Source: Neorhizobium lilium (GTDB taxonomy: Bacteria > Pseudomonadota > Alphaproteobacteria > Rhizobiales > Rhizobiaceae). Taken from it: a stretch of 64,000 nucleotides of DNA. The notes beneath the pieces are model-generated. The model saw nothing but the letters and a program-made list of their open reading frames with translations, ran no database searches and was not told the origin of the DNA. Below are positions 26,838-35,422 of the stretch, piece by piece. The number at the start of each line of letters is the position of its first letter. Position 1 is the stretch's first letter. The DNA is taken from NCBI RefSeq assembly GCF_004053875.1, contig NZ_SBIP01000002.1, positions 868,001 through 932,000 on the forward strand, in the 5' to 3' direction. Both the position numbers and the translations under genes were made by a program.

Positions 26838-27647
26838 ATGACCAACGCCTATGTCACCCTCGTGACCAACGCAGATTATGCGATGGGCGCCACCGCGCTG
26901 ACGCGCTCGATCCGGCGCACCGGAACGACAGCCGATATCGTCGTCCTCTATACGAACGTCGTCCCAGAAACAGACCTCGCACCACTTGCCGCCCTCGGCT
27001 GCCGGGTGGTGGAGGTCGAGCATCTGCCGCTCTCGGACGCCTTCAACGAGCGGCATGCCCGCAAGACCCTTCATGGCGCCGCACCCTTCACCAAGGGCCG
27101 CAAGCCGGACTTCCACACGCCGCTCGACAATTTCTGCAAGCTGCGCCTATGGCAGCTGACGCAATACGAGCGCTGCGTTTTCATCGACGCAGATGCCATC
27201 GTGCTGAAGAACATCGACAAGCTGTTCGTTTATCCAGAATTTTCAGCCGCGCCGAATGTCTATGAAAGCCTTGCCGATTTCCACCGGCTGAACTCCGGTG
27301 TTTTCGTGGCCCGCCCCTCGGTTGCGACCTATGAGGCCATGCTGACAGCACTCGAAGAGCCGGAGCGCTTCTGGCGCCGGACCGACCAGAGTTTTCTCGA
27401 AAGCTTCTTTCCGGATTGGCACGGCCTGCCGGTTTTCATGAACATGCTGCAATATGTCTGGTTCAACCTGCCCGATCTTTGGGATTGGAACAGCATTGCC
27501 GTGCTTCACTACCAGTATGAAAAGCCATGGGAGAAAGACCATCCGAAGGCCGAGCGACTGAAGCCGCTGATCGATCTGTGGCAAGACATCTACGAAGAGC
27601 GGGAGGTCGATCTGGACGCGCTGCCGTCACCGCCGGGCAAATCATGA
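26838..27647 (+). CDS. sqdD: Family 8 glycosyltransferase SqdD
   Basis: The 269-residue protein is a GT8 (glycogenin/galactinol-synthase type) enzyme: YVTLVTNADYAMGATALTRS at the start and the metal-binding DxD in CVFIDADAIVLK. In Rhodobacter and Sinorhizobium SqdD is thought to transfer sulfoquinovose to diacylglycerol. An upstream GTG at 26811 overlaps the sqdB stop; the ATG at 26838 is preferred for the family start (MTNAYVT). It overlaps sqdC by four bases (ATGA). No membrane segment is visible. Confidence 0.9.
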   Translation: MTNAYVTLVTNADYAMGATALTRSIRRTGTTADIVVLYTNVVPETDLAPLAALGCRVVEVEHLPLSDAFNERHARKTLHGAAPFTKGRKPDFHTPLDNFCKLRLWQLTQYERCVFIDADAIVLKNIDKLFVYPEFSAAPNVYESLADFHRLNSGVFVARPSVATYEAMLTALEEPERFWRRTDQSFLESFFPDWHGLPVFMNMLQYVWFNLPDLWDWNSIAVLHYQYEKPWEKDHPKAERLKPLIDLWQDIYEEREVDLDALPSPPGKS

Positions 27648-28531
27648 AAGTCCTGGTATCCGGCGCCACCGGCCTTGTCGGCCGCTACATCGTCGAAGGA
27701 CTTCTTGGCGACGGCTACACAGTGATTGCGGGCAGTCGAACGCCTCCCCGGCCGGGTCTGTTCAGCCGCCCCGTTGGCTTCACACCTCTTTCGCTCAACC
27801 CGGATCTCGACCAGACCGACGCTTTCCAAGACGCGGCAGCCTTCGTCCATGCCGCCTTCGACCACCTTCCTGGGAAGTATCGAGGCGGCGAAGGAGAGGA
27901 CCCCGGCCGCTTCCACCGTCTCAATCTCGACGGCACTGTGAAGCTCTTCGAAACGGCCAGGCGCGCCGGCGTCCACCGCACCGTCTTCCTGTCGAGCCGT
28001 GCCGTCTATGACGGGTTGCCCGCCGGAACCCGCCTCCACGAAGACTTGACCCTTGTGCCGGATAGCCTTTACGGCCAAATCAAGCTTCAGACGGAGCACG
28101 CTCTCGCGGAGCTCGCGACAAGCGGTTTCACCACCGCCAGCCTTCGAATGACCGGCGTTTATGGCAGTCTTCGGCCAAACAAATGGGATGGGTTGTTTGG
28201 GGATTATCTGGCGGGAAAGCCTGTGACGCCTCGGGCTGGCACCGAAGTGCATGGAGCGGATGTGGTCGCGGCGGTGCGGCTGATGCTGCAGGCGGAACCG
28301 CAGCTGGTCAGCGGCCAAAGCTTCAACCTGTCGGACCTTGTCGTCGATCGGCGAGACATACTGGGTTATCTGCCGACGCCTGCACATGCCATCCTGCCGC
28401 CCCTTGCGGATATGAGCGGTCTCAATATCATGGACACTGGGAAGATCCGTTCGCTTGGCTGGCATCCGGGCGGCAAACCGCTCTTTGCCCGGACGATGCA
28501 ATTGCTGGCGTCGGGAGTCAGTGCTGCTTGA
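27644..28531 (+). CDS. sqdC: SqdC-like NAD-dependent epimerase/reductase
   Basis: The 295-residue protein is an atypical SDR: GATGLVGR at 6-13 binds NAD(P), VFLSSRAVYDG and the YGQIK Tyr/Lys pair follow. SqdC is needed for full sulfolipid synthesis in Rhodobacter, but its reaction is not settled. The start codon overlaps the sqdD stop (ATGA), showing translational coupling. The gene ends 14 bases inside the end of the convergent gene on the other strand. Confidence 0.88.
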   Translation: MKVLVSGATGLVGRYIVEGLLGDGYTVIAGSRTPPRPGLFSRPVGFTPLSLNPDLDQTDAFQDAAAFVHAAFDHLPGKYRGGEGEDPGRFHRLNLDGTVKLFETARRAGVHRTVFLSSRAVYDGLPAGTRLHEDLTLVPDSLYGQIKLQTEHALAELATSGFTTASLRMTGVYGSLRPNKWDGLFGDYLAGKPVTPRAGTEVHGADVVAAVRLMLQAEPQLVSGQSFNLSDLVVDRRDILGYLPTPAHAILPPLADMSGLNIMDTGKIRSLGWHPGGKPLFARTMQLLASGVSAA

Positions 28532-28922
28532 CGCGCCGCATCTTGCTCTGCTTCGCTTTCTCGATCGCCGCCTTGTGTTGCTCGGCCCATTTCTGGCCGG
28601 CATCGCCGCCCCAGAGCAGCCAGGCAATATAACCAGCCGATGGATTCTCATCGTTTCCGAAGTTCTCGGCGCGCTTATCGACGCTGTGGCGGGCGAAATA
28701 GCTGACCATCCGCTTGACGGTCTTCTCCGAAAGAGACTTCCGATGCTTCAGATCCCGCGCCCGGGCAATGCCGATGGTCGTACCGCCGCGCCGGAACTGT
28801 TCGCGCAGTTTCAGACCCTTCTCAGCCGCAGCGGCGACCTCGACCGGCGGACGGAAATCTGCCTCGCCGCTGGACGCGGTTGTTGAAGCCTTATGGTCGT
28901 GAGCTATTTGTGCGTTAGCCAT
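28518..28922 (-). CDS. Hypothetical protein with a phage-protein-like motif
   Basis: The 134-residue protein has the stretch IARARDLKHRKSLSEKTVKR, a following YFARHSVDK, then PSAGYIAWLLWGGDAGQKWA. From memory, this succession resembles a segment found in phage head-related proteins of alphaproteobacteria, often beside prohead proteases. Here it stands alone with no other phage gene. The N-terminus is polar and the C-terminus lysine-rich. Its start overlaps the end of the Tudor-like gene by eight bases, so the two are likely co-translated. Function is unknown. Confidence 0.6.
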   Translation of the reverse strand: MANAQIAHDHKASTTASSGEADFRPPVEVAAAAEKGLKLREQFRRGGTTIGIARARDLKHRKSLSEKTVKRMVSYFARHSVDKRAENFGNDENPSAGYIAWLLWGGDAGQKWAEQHKAAIEKAKQSKMRRVKQH

Positions 28923-29136
28923 CGGTCTTCTTCAGCTCCGATTGGCTTTTCAGAACCCGGTCGCCGTCTTCCTGCTTGACGAGGAAGGCTGGCTTTTCGG
29001 CATCGGCCTTGCGTTTTATGGTCTTGCCCTTGATCGTGCGCTCGACGTCCTTGGTGAATTTCTCCGTAACCTCGCCCTCAGCCTTTCCGCGGCCCCACTT
29101 CCACTCGACTTCGTTTCCGACCTTGATGTTCTGCAT
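28915..29136 (-). CDS. DUF2945 (Tudor-like, hypervirulence-associated) protein
   Basis: The 73-residue basic protein matches the DUF2945/HVA1 family: VGNEVEWKWGRGKAEGEVTE at the start and KPAFLVKQEDGDRVLKSQSEL at the end. The fold is a small Tudor-like barrel; its role in bacteria is unclear, with nucleic-acid or peptide binding as possibilities. It overlaps the next gene (28922) by eight bases. It lies 54 bases after the NUDIX gene on the same strand and might be at the tail of the ruv-NUDIX transcript. Confidence 0.8.
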   Translation of the reverse strand: MQNIKVGNEVEWKWGRGKAEGEVTEKFTKDVERTIKGKTIKRKADAEKPAFLVKQEDGDRVLKSQSELKKTDG

Positions 29137-29190
29137 GTTTGGCTCCTTCCGTCCGAGGCAAACGACAGGGGCCGGATGATGTTCCGAAAT

Positions 29191-29709
29191 TCACGACTTC
29201 AAATCGAGGTCGCCGTCGTGCCAGACCACGTGCCGCACCGTCGTCGGCAGGCTCTCGATCTCCTCCGCGATGAAATAGGGCGGTATGTCGAGCGCACGCA
29301 GGGCAGCCGTCGTAGCCGGCACCCATTTGAACTCCAGCTCATGGCCATCCTGCACGCGGTGGACGATGTCTGTCGGATGGAACGGGAAATGCGGCGGCAC
29401 GTCCATCAGGTAGAAGAACCCCAGTTCATGGCAATTCCAGCCTTCGTAATGGAAGAAGTTCTCGACTGTCCAGAGAAGCCGCCCGACACTGACGTCGACA
29501 CCCAGTTCTTCCATCATCTCGCGCTTCAGCGTTTCCTCCGAGGTCTCGCCCATTTCGGCGCGCCCGCCCGGAAAGGTCCAGAACGCCTCATGCACCGCGC
29601 GGTGAACCAGCACATGTCCGTCGCGAAAACCAAGCCCGGCGATGCGCATCTGGAAAAGGCGCTTCGGCTTGAACTTCATCCGGATGCGAAGGTCCTGAGG
29701 CTTACTCAT
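29191..29709 (-). CDS. NUDIX hydrolase
   Basis: The 172-residue protein has a full Nudix box: G-x5-E-x7-RE-x2-EE-x-G in the segment [15 protein letters not shown] followed by REMMEELGV. It cleaves a nucleoside diphosphate linked to another group; the substrate cannot be told. Its ATG overlaps the ruvB stop by eight bases (ATGAGTAA), so it is translationally coupled to ruvB. There is no signal peptide. A housekeeping or damage-related role is plausible from the operon position, but that is inference. Confidence 0.92.
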   Translation of the reverse strand: MSKPQDLRIRMKFKPKRLFQMRIAGLGFRDGHVLVHRAVHEAFWTFPGGRAEMGETSEETLKREMMEELGVDVSVGRLLWTVENFFHYEGWNCHELGFFYLMDVPPHFPFHPTDIVHRVQDGHELEFKWVPATTAALRALDIPPYFIAEEIESLPTTVRHVVWHDGDLDLKS

Positions 29710-30742
29710 CTTCCAGGCTCATGCGGAATTGTGCAGCTTCCAGATCCTTCGGCGGCTGCAGCCCCAGATGTTTCCAAGCATTCGGCGTCAGTACGCGGCC
29801 CCGCGGCGTCCGCTGGATGAAACCCTGCTGGATCATATAGGGCTCGATAATGTCCTCGATCGCATCCCGGGGCTCGGAAAGGCCAGCGGCGATCGTCTCT
29901 ATTCCCACGGGTCCGCCGCCGAAATTGACCGCAATCATATTGAGATAGCGTTTGTCGAGCTGGTCGAAACCCATATTGTCCACCAGCAGGCGCGTCAGCG
30001 CCTCGTCGGCGATCTGCTTGGTGACCGATTCCGCCCTGGCAACCTCGGCGAAGTCGCGAACGCGGCGCAAAAGCCGGCCGGCGATACGCGGCGTCCCGCG
30101 AGCCCGCCGCGCGATCTCGCGCGCACCCTCATCCGTCATGGGCAAGTTCATCAGCCGCGCCCCGCGCCGCACGATCAATTCCAGTTCCTCGACCGTATAG
30201 AAGGACAGCCGCACCGGAATGCCGAAACGGTCGCGGAGTGGGGTCGTCAGAAGGCCAAGCCGGGTCGTTGCCGCCACCAGCGTGAACTTCGACAGGTCGA
30301 TCTTCACCGACCGCGCCGCCGGCCCCTCCCCGATGATCAGGTCGAGCTGGAAATCTTCCATGGCCGGATAGAGGATTTCCTCCACCGCTGGGTTGAGACG
30401 ATGGATCTCGTCGATGAACAGCACGTCGCGCTCTTCGAGATTGGTCAGAAGCGCCGCCAGATCGCCCGCCTTGGCGATCACCGGACCGGAAGTGGAGCGG
30501 AAATTGACACCCAGCTCCTTGGCCATGATCTGCGCCAGCGTCGTCTTGCCGAGCCCCGGCGGACCGACGAACAGCACATGGTCCAGCGCCTCGCCGCGCC
30601 CCTTGGCAGCTTCAATGAAGACCTTGAGATTGGCGCGCGCCTCGGCCTGGCCGGTAAACTCGTCCAAAGACTGCGGCCGCAGCGCCGTATCCAGGTCTTC
30701 GCCGCGCTTTTCCGGCGATATCAGGCGGGCGGGTTCGGTCAT
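29702..30742 (-). CDS. ruvB: Holliday junction helicase motor RuvB
   Basis: RuvB is the hexameric AAA+ motor that drives branch migration with RuvA. The 346-residue protein has Walker [10 protein letters not shown] at 60-68, Walker [10 protein letters not shown], the sensor segment [10 protein letters not shown] and a C-terminal winged helix ([21 protein letters not shown]). The ATG overlaps the stop codon of the upstream PIN toxin gene by four bases. This is unusual: ruvB normally follows ruvA directly, and here its translation appears coupled to a toxin-antitoxin pair. Confidence 0.98.
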   Translation of the reverse strand: MTEPARLISPEKRGEDLDTALRPQSLDEFTGQAEARANLKVFIEAAKGRGEALDHVLFVGPPGLGKTTLAQIMAKELGVNFRSTSGPVIAKAGDLAALLTNLEERDVLFIDEIHRLNPAVEEILYPAMEDFQLDLIIGEGPAARSVKIDLSKFTLVAATTRLGLLTTPLRDRFGIPVRLSFYTVEELELIVRRGARLMNLPMTDEGAREIARRARGTPRIAGRLLRRVRDFAEVARAESVTKQIADEALTRLLVDNMGFDQLDKRYLNMIAVNFGGGPVGIETIAAGLSEPRDAIEDIIEPYMIQQGFIQRTPRGRVLTPNAWKHLGLQPPKDLEAAQFRMSLEDE

Positions 30743-31137
30743 GCAAGAAGTTCCATTCCGGGCACGCGGGTCGCGGCTTTCTGGTCGAAGGTAAAGGTCT
30801 TGCTGCAGCCCGACTTCAAAGCCGACCAGGCGACGAGATAGTCTGCAATGTCGGCGGCTGGCTGCCGAGTGGCTGCTACTAGGTGCTTCAGTTCGGCAGA
30901 ATGCTCGACAACGATTTCGGCCGATTGAGCAAGCACTCCCAGGACTTCGAAAATCCGAGTTTTTGGATAATCAAGGCGTCGGCTCAAGAACCAGACCGTT
31001 TCGGCAAGCACTACGGCGCTGATATAAGCGGGATCCTCAGCGGATCGCTCTAGCATGAACTGGTGCGCAACCGCGCTCTGCGCCGGTTCATCCTCCACGA
31101 GAAATCGCAACAGGACGTTCGTGTCTATACCGATCAT
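30739..31137 (-). CDS. PIN-domain ribonuclease toxin (VapC-like)
   Basis: The 132-residue PIN protein keeps the acidic set expected for activity: D5 in MIGIDTN, E46 in LAETVWFL, D96/D99 in AADIADYL and D118 in [11 protein letters not shown] toxins cut tRNA or other RNA when not held by the cognate antitoxin. The start overlaps the antitoxin stop by four bases and the stop overlaps the ruvB start by four bases. The pair is inserted between ruvA and ruvB. All catalytic residues are present, so activity is likely, but not shown. Confidence 0.9.
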   Translation of the reverse strand: MIGIDTNVLLRFLVEDEPAQSAVAHQFMLERSAEDPAYISAVVLAETVWFLSRRLDYPKTRIFEVLGVLAQSAEIVVEHSAELKHLVAATRQPAADIADYLVAWSALKSGCSKTFTFDQKAATRVPGMELLA

Positions 31138-31445
31138 TTATGGCCTTCGTTCCATTCCCGCTGGATCCGCTCGTCATCTTCAACGACCGCGTTGATGATC
31201 GCTTCGTCTATCTCCTCTATGGTAAAGCTCCTGCCGTTCGGCGGCTTACCAAGAATTCCCGCAAGGTCCATGACGCTCTTTCGATTAGCCTCCTTGGGAC
31301 CGGTCAAATTCTTGGGCGTGGCCAAGACTCGTCCGCCTTCCACCGTCACGTAGAACTCCGTGCCGGGCGAAAGATCCAGCCTATCCCGCACGTCTTTCGG
31401 GATGGTGAGTTGACCCTTTGAACTCAATCTTGATAAAGCACTCAT
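31134..31445 (-). CDS. AbrB/SpoVT-type antitoxin
   Basis: The 103-residue protein has the swapped-hairpin AbrB DNA-binding domain at residues 1-45 (LSSKGQLTIPKDVRDRLDL then GTEFYVTVEGGRVLATP). Its C-terminal half is acidic (IEEIDEAIINAVVEDDERIQ) and would wrap the PIN toxin. Such antitoxins also repress their own promoter. It lies 59 bases after ruvA and overlaps the toxin by four bases. An operator was not identified in the 59-base gap. Confidence 0.88.
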   Translation of the reverse strand: MSALSRLSSKGQLTIPKDVRDRLDLSPGTEFYVTVEGGRVLATPKNLTGPKEANRKSVMDLAGILGKPPNGRSFTIEEIDEAIINAVVEDDERIQREWNEGHK

Positions 31446-31504
31446 CTCAAGGCCCCCATGGGTTGTGCATTTCGATCCTAGCTCGAAATGACTCCACAGC
31501 CAAA

Positions 31505-32122
31505 TTACCGCGACAACTCCTTCAGCCCGAAGCGGATCAGCTTGGCGCTATCGGCGTCTTCGCCGGCAGTCTTGAGGGCTGCGGCAACCGCATTGGCGGC
31601 CTGATCACGGGTATAGCCGAGATTGGTGAGCGCCGAGACGGCATCCGCCACCGGTGCTGCGGCGACACCTTCGCCAAGCTCCTGCTTGAGGCCGATATTG
31701 GCGGAAGCTTCGCCCGCAAAGGCCGGGGCCTTGTTCTTGAGCTCGGTCACGATCCGCACCGCAACCTTAGGCCCGACGCCTTGGGCACGCGACACCGCCG
31801 TCTTGTCCTGCAGCGCGATGGCATTGGCAAGCTCGGACGGCGTCAGGGTGGACAGCACCGCCAGCGCCACCTTTGCCCCCACGCCTTGCACGCTTTGCAG
31901 CAGGTTGAACCACTCCCGTTCCAGCGCCGTCAGGAAGCCGAACAGCTTGAACTGGTCCTCGCGCACATAGGTCTCGATGAACAGCACGATGGCCTCACCG
32001 ACCGATCCCATCCGCCCGAGCACGCGCGAGGAGCAGAAGACCTCGTAGCAGACGCCGTGAACATCGACGAGCACGTAGTCGTCGCCGATTTCGTCGATAG
32101 TGCCTTTGAGCTTGCCGATCAT
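31505..32122 (-). CDS. ruvA: Holliday junction DNA-binding protein RuvA
   Basis: RuvA binds four-way junctions as a tetramer and loads RuvB. The 205-residue protein has the OB-fold start [20 protein letters not shown], the two helix-hairpin-helix motifs ([16 protein letters not shown] and [18 protein letters not shown]) and the flexible C-terminal RuvB-binding domain. The ATG at 32122 is the family start; longer in-frame extensions are not conserved. It lies 91 bases after ruvC. ruvB is displaced from it by the toxin-antitoxin pair. Confidence 0.97.
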   Translation of the reverse strand: MIGKLKGTIDEIGDDYVLVDVHGVCYEVFCSSRVLGRMGSVGEAIVLFIETYVREDQFKLFGFLTALEREWFNLLQSVQGVGAKVALAVLSTLTPSELANAIALQDKTAVSRAQGVGPKVAVRIVTELKNKAPAFAGEASANIGLKQELGEGVAAAPVADAVSALTNLGYTRDQAANAVAAALKTAGEDADSAKLIRFGLKELSR

Positions 32123-32213
32123 GGCCGGGATCCTGGAATGGGGTGGGTGTCGGGTGTGATCAAATCGACGCAGGGAGAATAGGCTCAGTAACCGAACGAA
32201 TCGCAAGAACACG

Positions 32214-32723
32214 TCACCCGGCGAGAGCCTGCCGCATGCGCTGTCCGCCGCGATTATGGGCATGGCAAATGGCGATAGCCAAGGCGTCCGCCGCGTCATT
32301 ACCCTTGAATTCCGCCTTCGGCATCAGGATCTTCAACATCATGTGGATCTGCTGCTTTTCGCCATGCCCCACGCCGATCACCGACTTCTTGACCGCATTA
32401 GGAGCATATTCCGCAACCGGCAGCCCTGCGCGCGCCGGCACCAGCATGACCACGCCGCGCGCCTGCCCAAGCTTCAGCGTCGCCACCGCATCCTTGTTGA
32501 CGAAGGTCTGCTCCACCGCTGCCTCATTCGGCTGATAGCTGTGTACCACCTCGGCCAGCCCGTCATGGAGCTGGCAAAGCCTGGAGGCGAGATCGAGATC
32601 GCCGTCTGAGACGACGGTCCCGGAAGCGATGAAACGCAGGCTGTTGCCGATTGTCTCGATGATGCCCCAGCCCGTGCGCCGAAGCCCGGGGTCGATCCCG
32701 ATGATGCGAATCGTCTGTGTCAT
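32214..32723 (-). CDS. ruvC: Crossover junction endodeoxyribonuclease RuvC
   Basis: RuvC resolves Holliday junctions by paired nicks. The 169-residue protein keeps the catalytic acids in [24 protein letters not shown] and [10 protein letters not shown], in the RNase H-like fold. The ATG at 32723 (MTQTIRIIG) is chosen for the family start, though no clear ribosome binding site is seen and an ATG eight codons upstream is possible. It heads the ruvCA transcript and diverges from the chemoreceptor-like gene, with a CtrA box in the shared gap. Confidence 0.96.
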   Translation of the reverse strand: MTQTIRIIGIDPGLRRTGWGIIETIGNSLRFIASGTVVSDGDLDLASRLCQLHDGLAEVVHSYQPNEAAVEQTFVNKDAVATLKLGQARGVVMLVPARAGLPVAEYAPNAVKKSVIGVGHGEKQQIHMMLKILMPKAEFKGNDAADALAIAICHAHNRGGQRMRQALAG

Positions 32724-32792
32724 GTGCGTGAGTTTAGCGTGCATCCACATCAACTGCCACGCAAAAGTGAACAAACCAGAAACATTTGAGCG

Positions 32793-32808
32793 TTAACAGC
32801 GCATTAAC
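32793..32808. promoter_or_regulatory. Candidate CtrA box
   Basis: TTAA (32793-32796), a 7-base spacer and TTAAC (32804-32808) match the CtrA consensus. It lies 89 bases before the chemoreceptor-like gene and 69 bases before ruvC on the other strand. Motility and chemotaxis genes are common CtrA targets, so the rightward gene is the likelier one. Confidence 0.5.
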
Positions 32809-32897
32809 CACAATGACCCTGAAGCCCTGTCCGGGTGCAACGGCTGCCGGAGAACGACGTTCAAGAGAGGGCTGGAGGCATCGAGAGGAGACAGGTC

Positions 32898-34211
32898 ATG
32901 TTGAAGAAACGCCTTTTCCCGTCCTTCGGGCTCGCGGCTCTCGCGGCGGCGCAAAACCTGTTGATGGCGACAGCACTCTTACTGTGTTCCAGCCTGGCCT
33001 TCTGGCAGATCACCACTGCGATGCTGTTATCGCTGCTGCTTACCGGCTGGATGCTATCTATTTCAACACCGCCGACAGAACAGGCGGCGGAGCCAGACAA
33101 TCCGGGTATCACCAGCCCGCCAGCTTCCCTGCCTAAACAGGCGTTGGTGCTTACGCTCCACGAGACCCTCAAATCCGATGACGACCTGCGCCTTGAGGCG
33201 CTGAGATATGAGGCGGAGGCGATGAAGGCTGTGCTGGCCACTCTGGATGGCGCCCTACGCCGCCTTGCCTGCGGTGATCTGACCATCCGTTTGGCCGACG
33301 AGTTTCCAGAGACGTTCGAGGGCTTGCGAACGGACTTCAACCAGTCGGTCATGCGGATTGAAGACACCTTGCAGGCAGTGACCAGCACGGCGTCGGCGCT
33401 CCATGGCAGCGGTGCCGAACTTCAGGTGCAGGTCGATGCCGCAAAGATCAGCTTCGCGGAACATTCCGCTGCAATTGCAAAAGCCACAGCCGAAACAGGT
33501 AGCCTCCTGGAAAGCACCCGTCAGCGCGATGAGGAAATCAGGCATCTTTCTACGGTGAGCTACAATGCCCTGCTCGACCTCCGCAAATCGCAGGACGTGT
33601 TTTCAGTTCCTCTCACTGCCATGCGCTCGGTCTCCGCAACGACGACCGAAATGGCACCGGTCGCCGACCGGATCGTCCAGTTGGCCCTGGAGGCAAACAT
33701 GGCAGCCATGAACCTCAATATCCAGGCGTCGCACCGCGAAGGAAACGCCCCGGCGATGGATGGTCTGGCGGAAGAAATTCGCCGCCTGGCAGAGGAAACC
33801 GCCGAGGCCGCCAAACAAGTGGCAGTGCTCGGCAGGCGCGCCGCGCAGGTTGCCGCCACCGGCGAACAACAGGCCAATCGGGTATCTGGAGAAATGGCCG
33901 CAATCGGGATCTACGTGGAAGCACTGCATCAGAAGACGGAAAAGCTTAGCACTTCGACCATAGAACAGCGCCAGGACGCTGATTCCCTGCGCTCGGCAGT
34001 CATGACATTGGCCAAGAGCAGCCGCGACCACGCAGTGCAGGTGGAACAGCTTTCGCGTAAGGCTGACGATATGACGCGAGGGGTCATGGCGCTTGATCGG
34101 CAGGCGGGCCGATATATTCCCGTCACCATCATCCAGCCTGACAGCGTCTTCAGGCCGCAGCCGACGGATAAGCCCATACGACCTCCGCATTTGCGGTTGG
34201 TCACGCCATAA
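32898..34211 (+). CDS. Degenerate methyl-accepting chemotaxis-like protein
   Basis: The 437-residue protein has two back-to-back membrane helices (about 8-30 and 33-53) with no periplasmic sensor between them. A HAMP-like segment at about 115-160 (LACGDLTIRLADEFPETFEG) and a long coiled-coil follow. The usual signalling tip is badly altered: where receptors carry NLLALNA..EAARAGE, this has EANMAAMNLNIQASHREGN, and the CheA/CheW-contacting residues are not recognisable. There is no CheR-docking tail. The ATG follows AGGAG. It may be a receptor that has lost chemotaxis function or gained another. Confidence 0.75.
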   Translation: MLKKRLFPSFGLAALAAAQNLLMATALLLCSSLAFWQITTAMLLSLLLTGWMLSISTPPTEQAAEPDNPGITSPPASLPKQALVLTLHETLKSDDDLRLEALRYEAEAMKAVLATLDGALRRLACGDLTIRLADEFPETFEGLRTDFNQSVMRIEDTLQAVTSTASALHGSGAELQVQVDAAKISFAEHSAAIAKATAETGSLLESTRQRDEEIRHLSTVSYNALLDLRKSQDVFSVPLTAMRSVSATTTEMAPVADRIVQLALEANMAAMNLNIQASHREGNAPAMDGLAEEIRRLAEETAEAAKQVAVLGRRAAQVAATGEQQANRVSGEMAAIGIYVEALHQKTEKLSTSTIEQRQDADSLRSAVMTLAKSSRDHAVQVEQLSRKADDMTRGVMALDRQAGRYIPVTIIQPDSVFRPQPTDKPIRPPHLRLVTP

Positions 34212-34329
34212 ACCAATCGCTGGAATGAGAGATGGAGACTGACAGACGAAGAATGCCGGGGGTCGTATTGGCAGGAACGACTGCCTAAATAACAGAAACG
34301 ATATCTCCATTCGTTTCAGGACCTCCTCT

Positions 34330-35337
34330 ATGATCCCCTTCTCCCTTCTCGACCTCTCGCCCATCGGCGATGGCTACACCGTAAGCGACGCGCTCGATCA
34401 GTCCGCCCGCATGGCGATCAAGGCGGAGGAACAAGGGTACAGACGCGTCTGGCTGGCGGAACACCATGGCATGCCGGGCATTGCCAGCGCCGCCACCGCC
34501 GTGGTCATCGGCCATATCGGCGCCGCCACGAAGAAAATCCGCATCGGCTCCGGCGGCGTCATGCTGCCAAACCATTCACCACTGGTCATCGCCGAACAGT
34601 TCGGCACGCTGCAAGCTCTCTTCCCCGGCCGCGTCGATCTGGGCCTCGGCCGCGCGCCCGGCACCGACATGCGCACGGCAGGTGCGCTTCGCCGCAATCT
34701 GGAGGCTGGTGCCGAGAGCTTCCCACACGACATCCTCGAACTGCAGCGGCTGCTCGGCGCGCCGGAAAAAGACCAGGGGCTGCTGGCCGTGCCCGGTATG
34801 AACGCCAACGTACCGATCTGGCTGCTTGGGTCGAGCATCTACAGCGCCCATCTGGCAGCGGCGCTCGGCCTGCCTTACGCTTTTGCGTCCCACTTCGCTC
34901 CGGATATGCTGATGGAGGCAGTTTCCATTTATCGTGACCGCTTCCAGCCTTCAGCCGATCTCGATCAACCCTATGTCATGGTCGGCATCATGGGTGTGGC
35001 GGCGGAAACCGATAGCGAGGCGCAAAAGCTGTTCACCTCCTCGCAGCAGCAGTTCGTCAACCTGCGCAAGAATGTGCGCACTCCCTTCCCCAAGCCGCTC
35101 GACAGCATGGAAGGCTTCTGGACGCCGATGGAAAAGATGAGCGTCGAGCACACGCTGCGCTATTCAGCCGTCGGCTCGGCGTCCACGATCGAAGCGCAGC
35201 TCAGCGAATTCCTGGGCGAGACGGAAGCGGACGAGTTGATCATCTCGATGCCGATCCATGACATCGATGCGCGCCTGCGCTCGGTGGAGATGTTTGCCAG
35301 CCTGCCGCTGATGGAGAAACAGCAGCTGGCTGCTTAG
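34330..35337 (+). CDS. LLM class flavin-dependent oxidoreductase
   Basis: The 335-residue protein is a luciferase-like monooxygenase of the single-component MsnO8/YhbW type: [20 protein letters not shown] at the N-terminus, [17 protein letters not shown] and [25 protein letters not shown] with the flavin-binding region, then [11 protein letters not shown]. The TIM-barrel enzyme would use reduced FMN to oxygenate an unknown substrate. It is a single gene; 118 bases separate it from the preceding one. No substrate can be inferred from neighbours. Confidence 0.9.
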   Translation: MIPFSLLDLSPIGDGYTVSDALDQSARMAIKAEEQGYRRVWLAEHHGMPGIASAATAVVIGHIGAATKKIRIGSGGVMLPNHSPLVIAEQFGTLQALFPGRVDLGLGRAPGTDMRTAGALRRNLEAGAESFPHDILELQRLLGAPEKDQGLLAVPGMNANVPIWLLGSSIYSAHLAAALGLPYAFASHFAPDMLMEAVSIYRDRFQPSADLDQPYVMVGIMGVAAETDSEAQKLFTSSQQQFVNLRKNVRTPFPKPLDSMEGFWTPMEKMSVEHTLRYSAVGSASTIEAQLSEFLGETEADELIISMPIHDIDARLRSVEMFASLPLMEKQQLAA

Positions 35338-35354
35338 AGTGTGTCCGGGCTAAA

Positions 35355-35372
35355 CTGTCACAAGAGCTTCAT
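35355..35372 (+). promoter_or_regulatory. Possible Pho box before the phosphate transporter
   Basis: CTGTCAC (35355-35361), AAGA and GCTTCAT (35366-35372) resemble the PhoB consensus CTGTCAT-N4-CTGTCAT; the first half matches 6 of 7 and the second 4 of 7. It lies 50 bases ahead of the pit start. PhoB control of pit genes is known in Sinorhizobium. The match is imperfect. Confidence 0.35.
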
Positions 35373-35422
35373 TCACTCGTATTAGGTTTTTGTTAATACT
35401 GGTGAAACTTGGAGCTTCCAGG

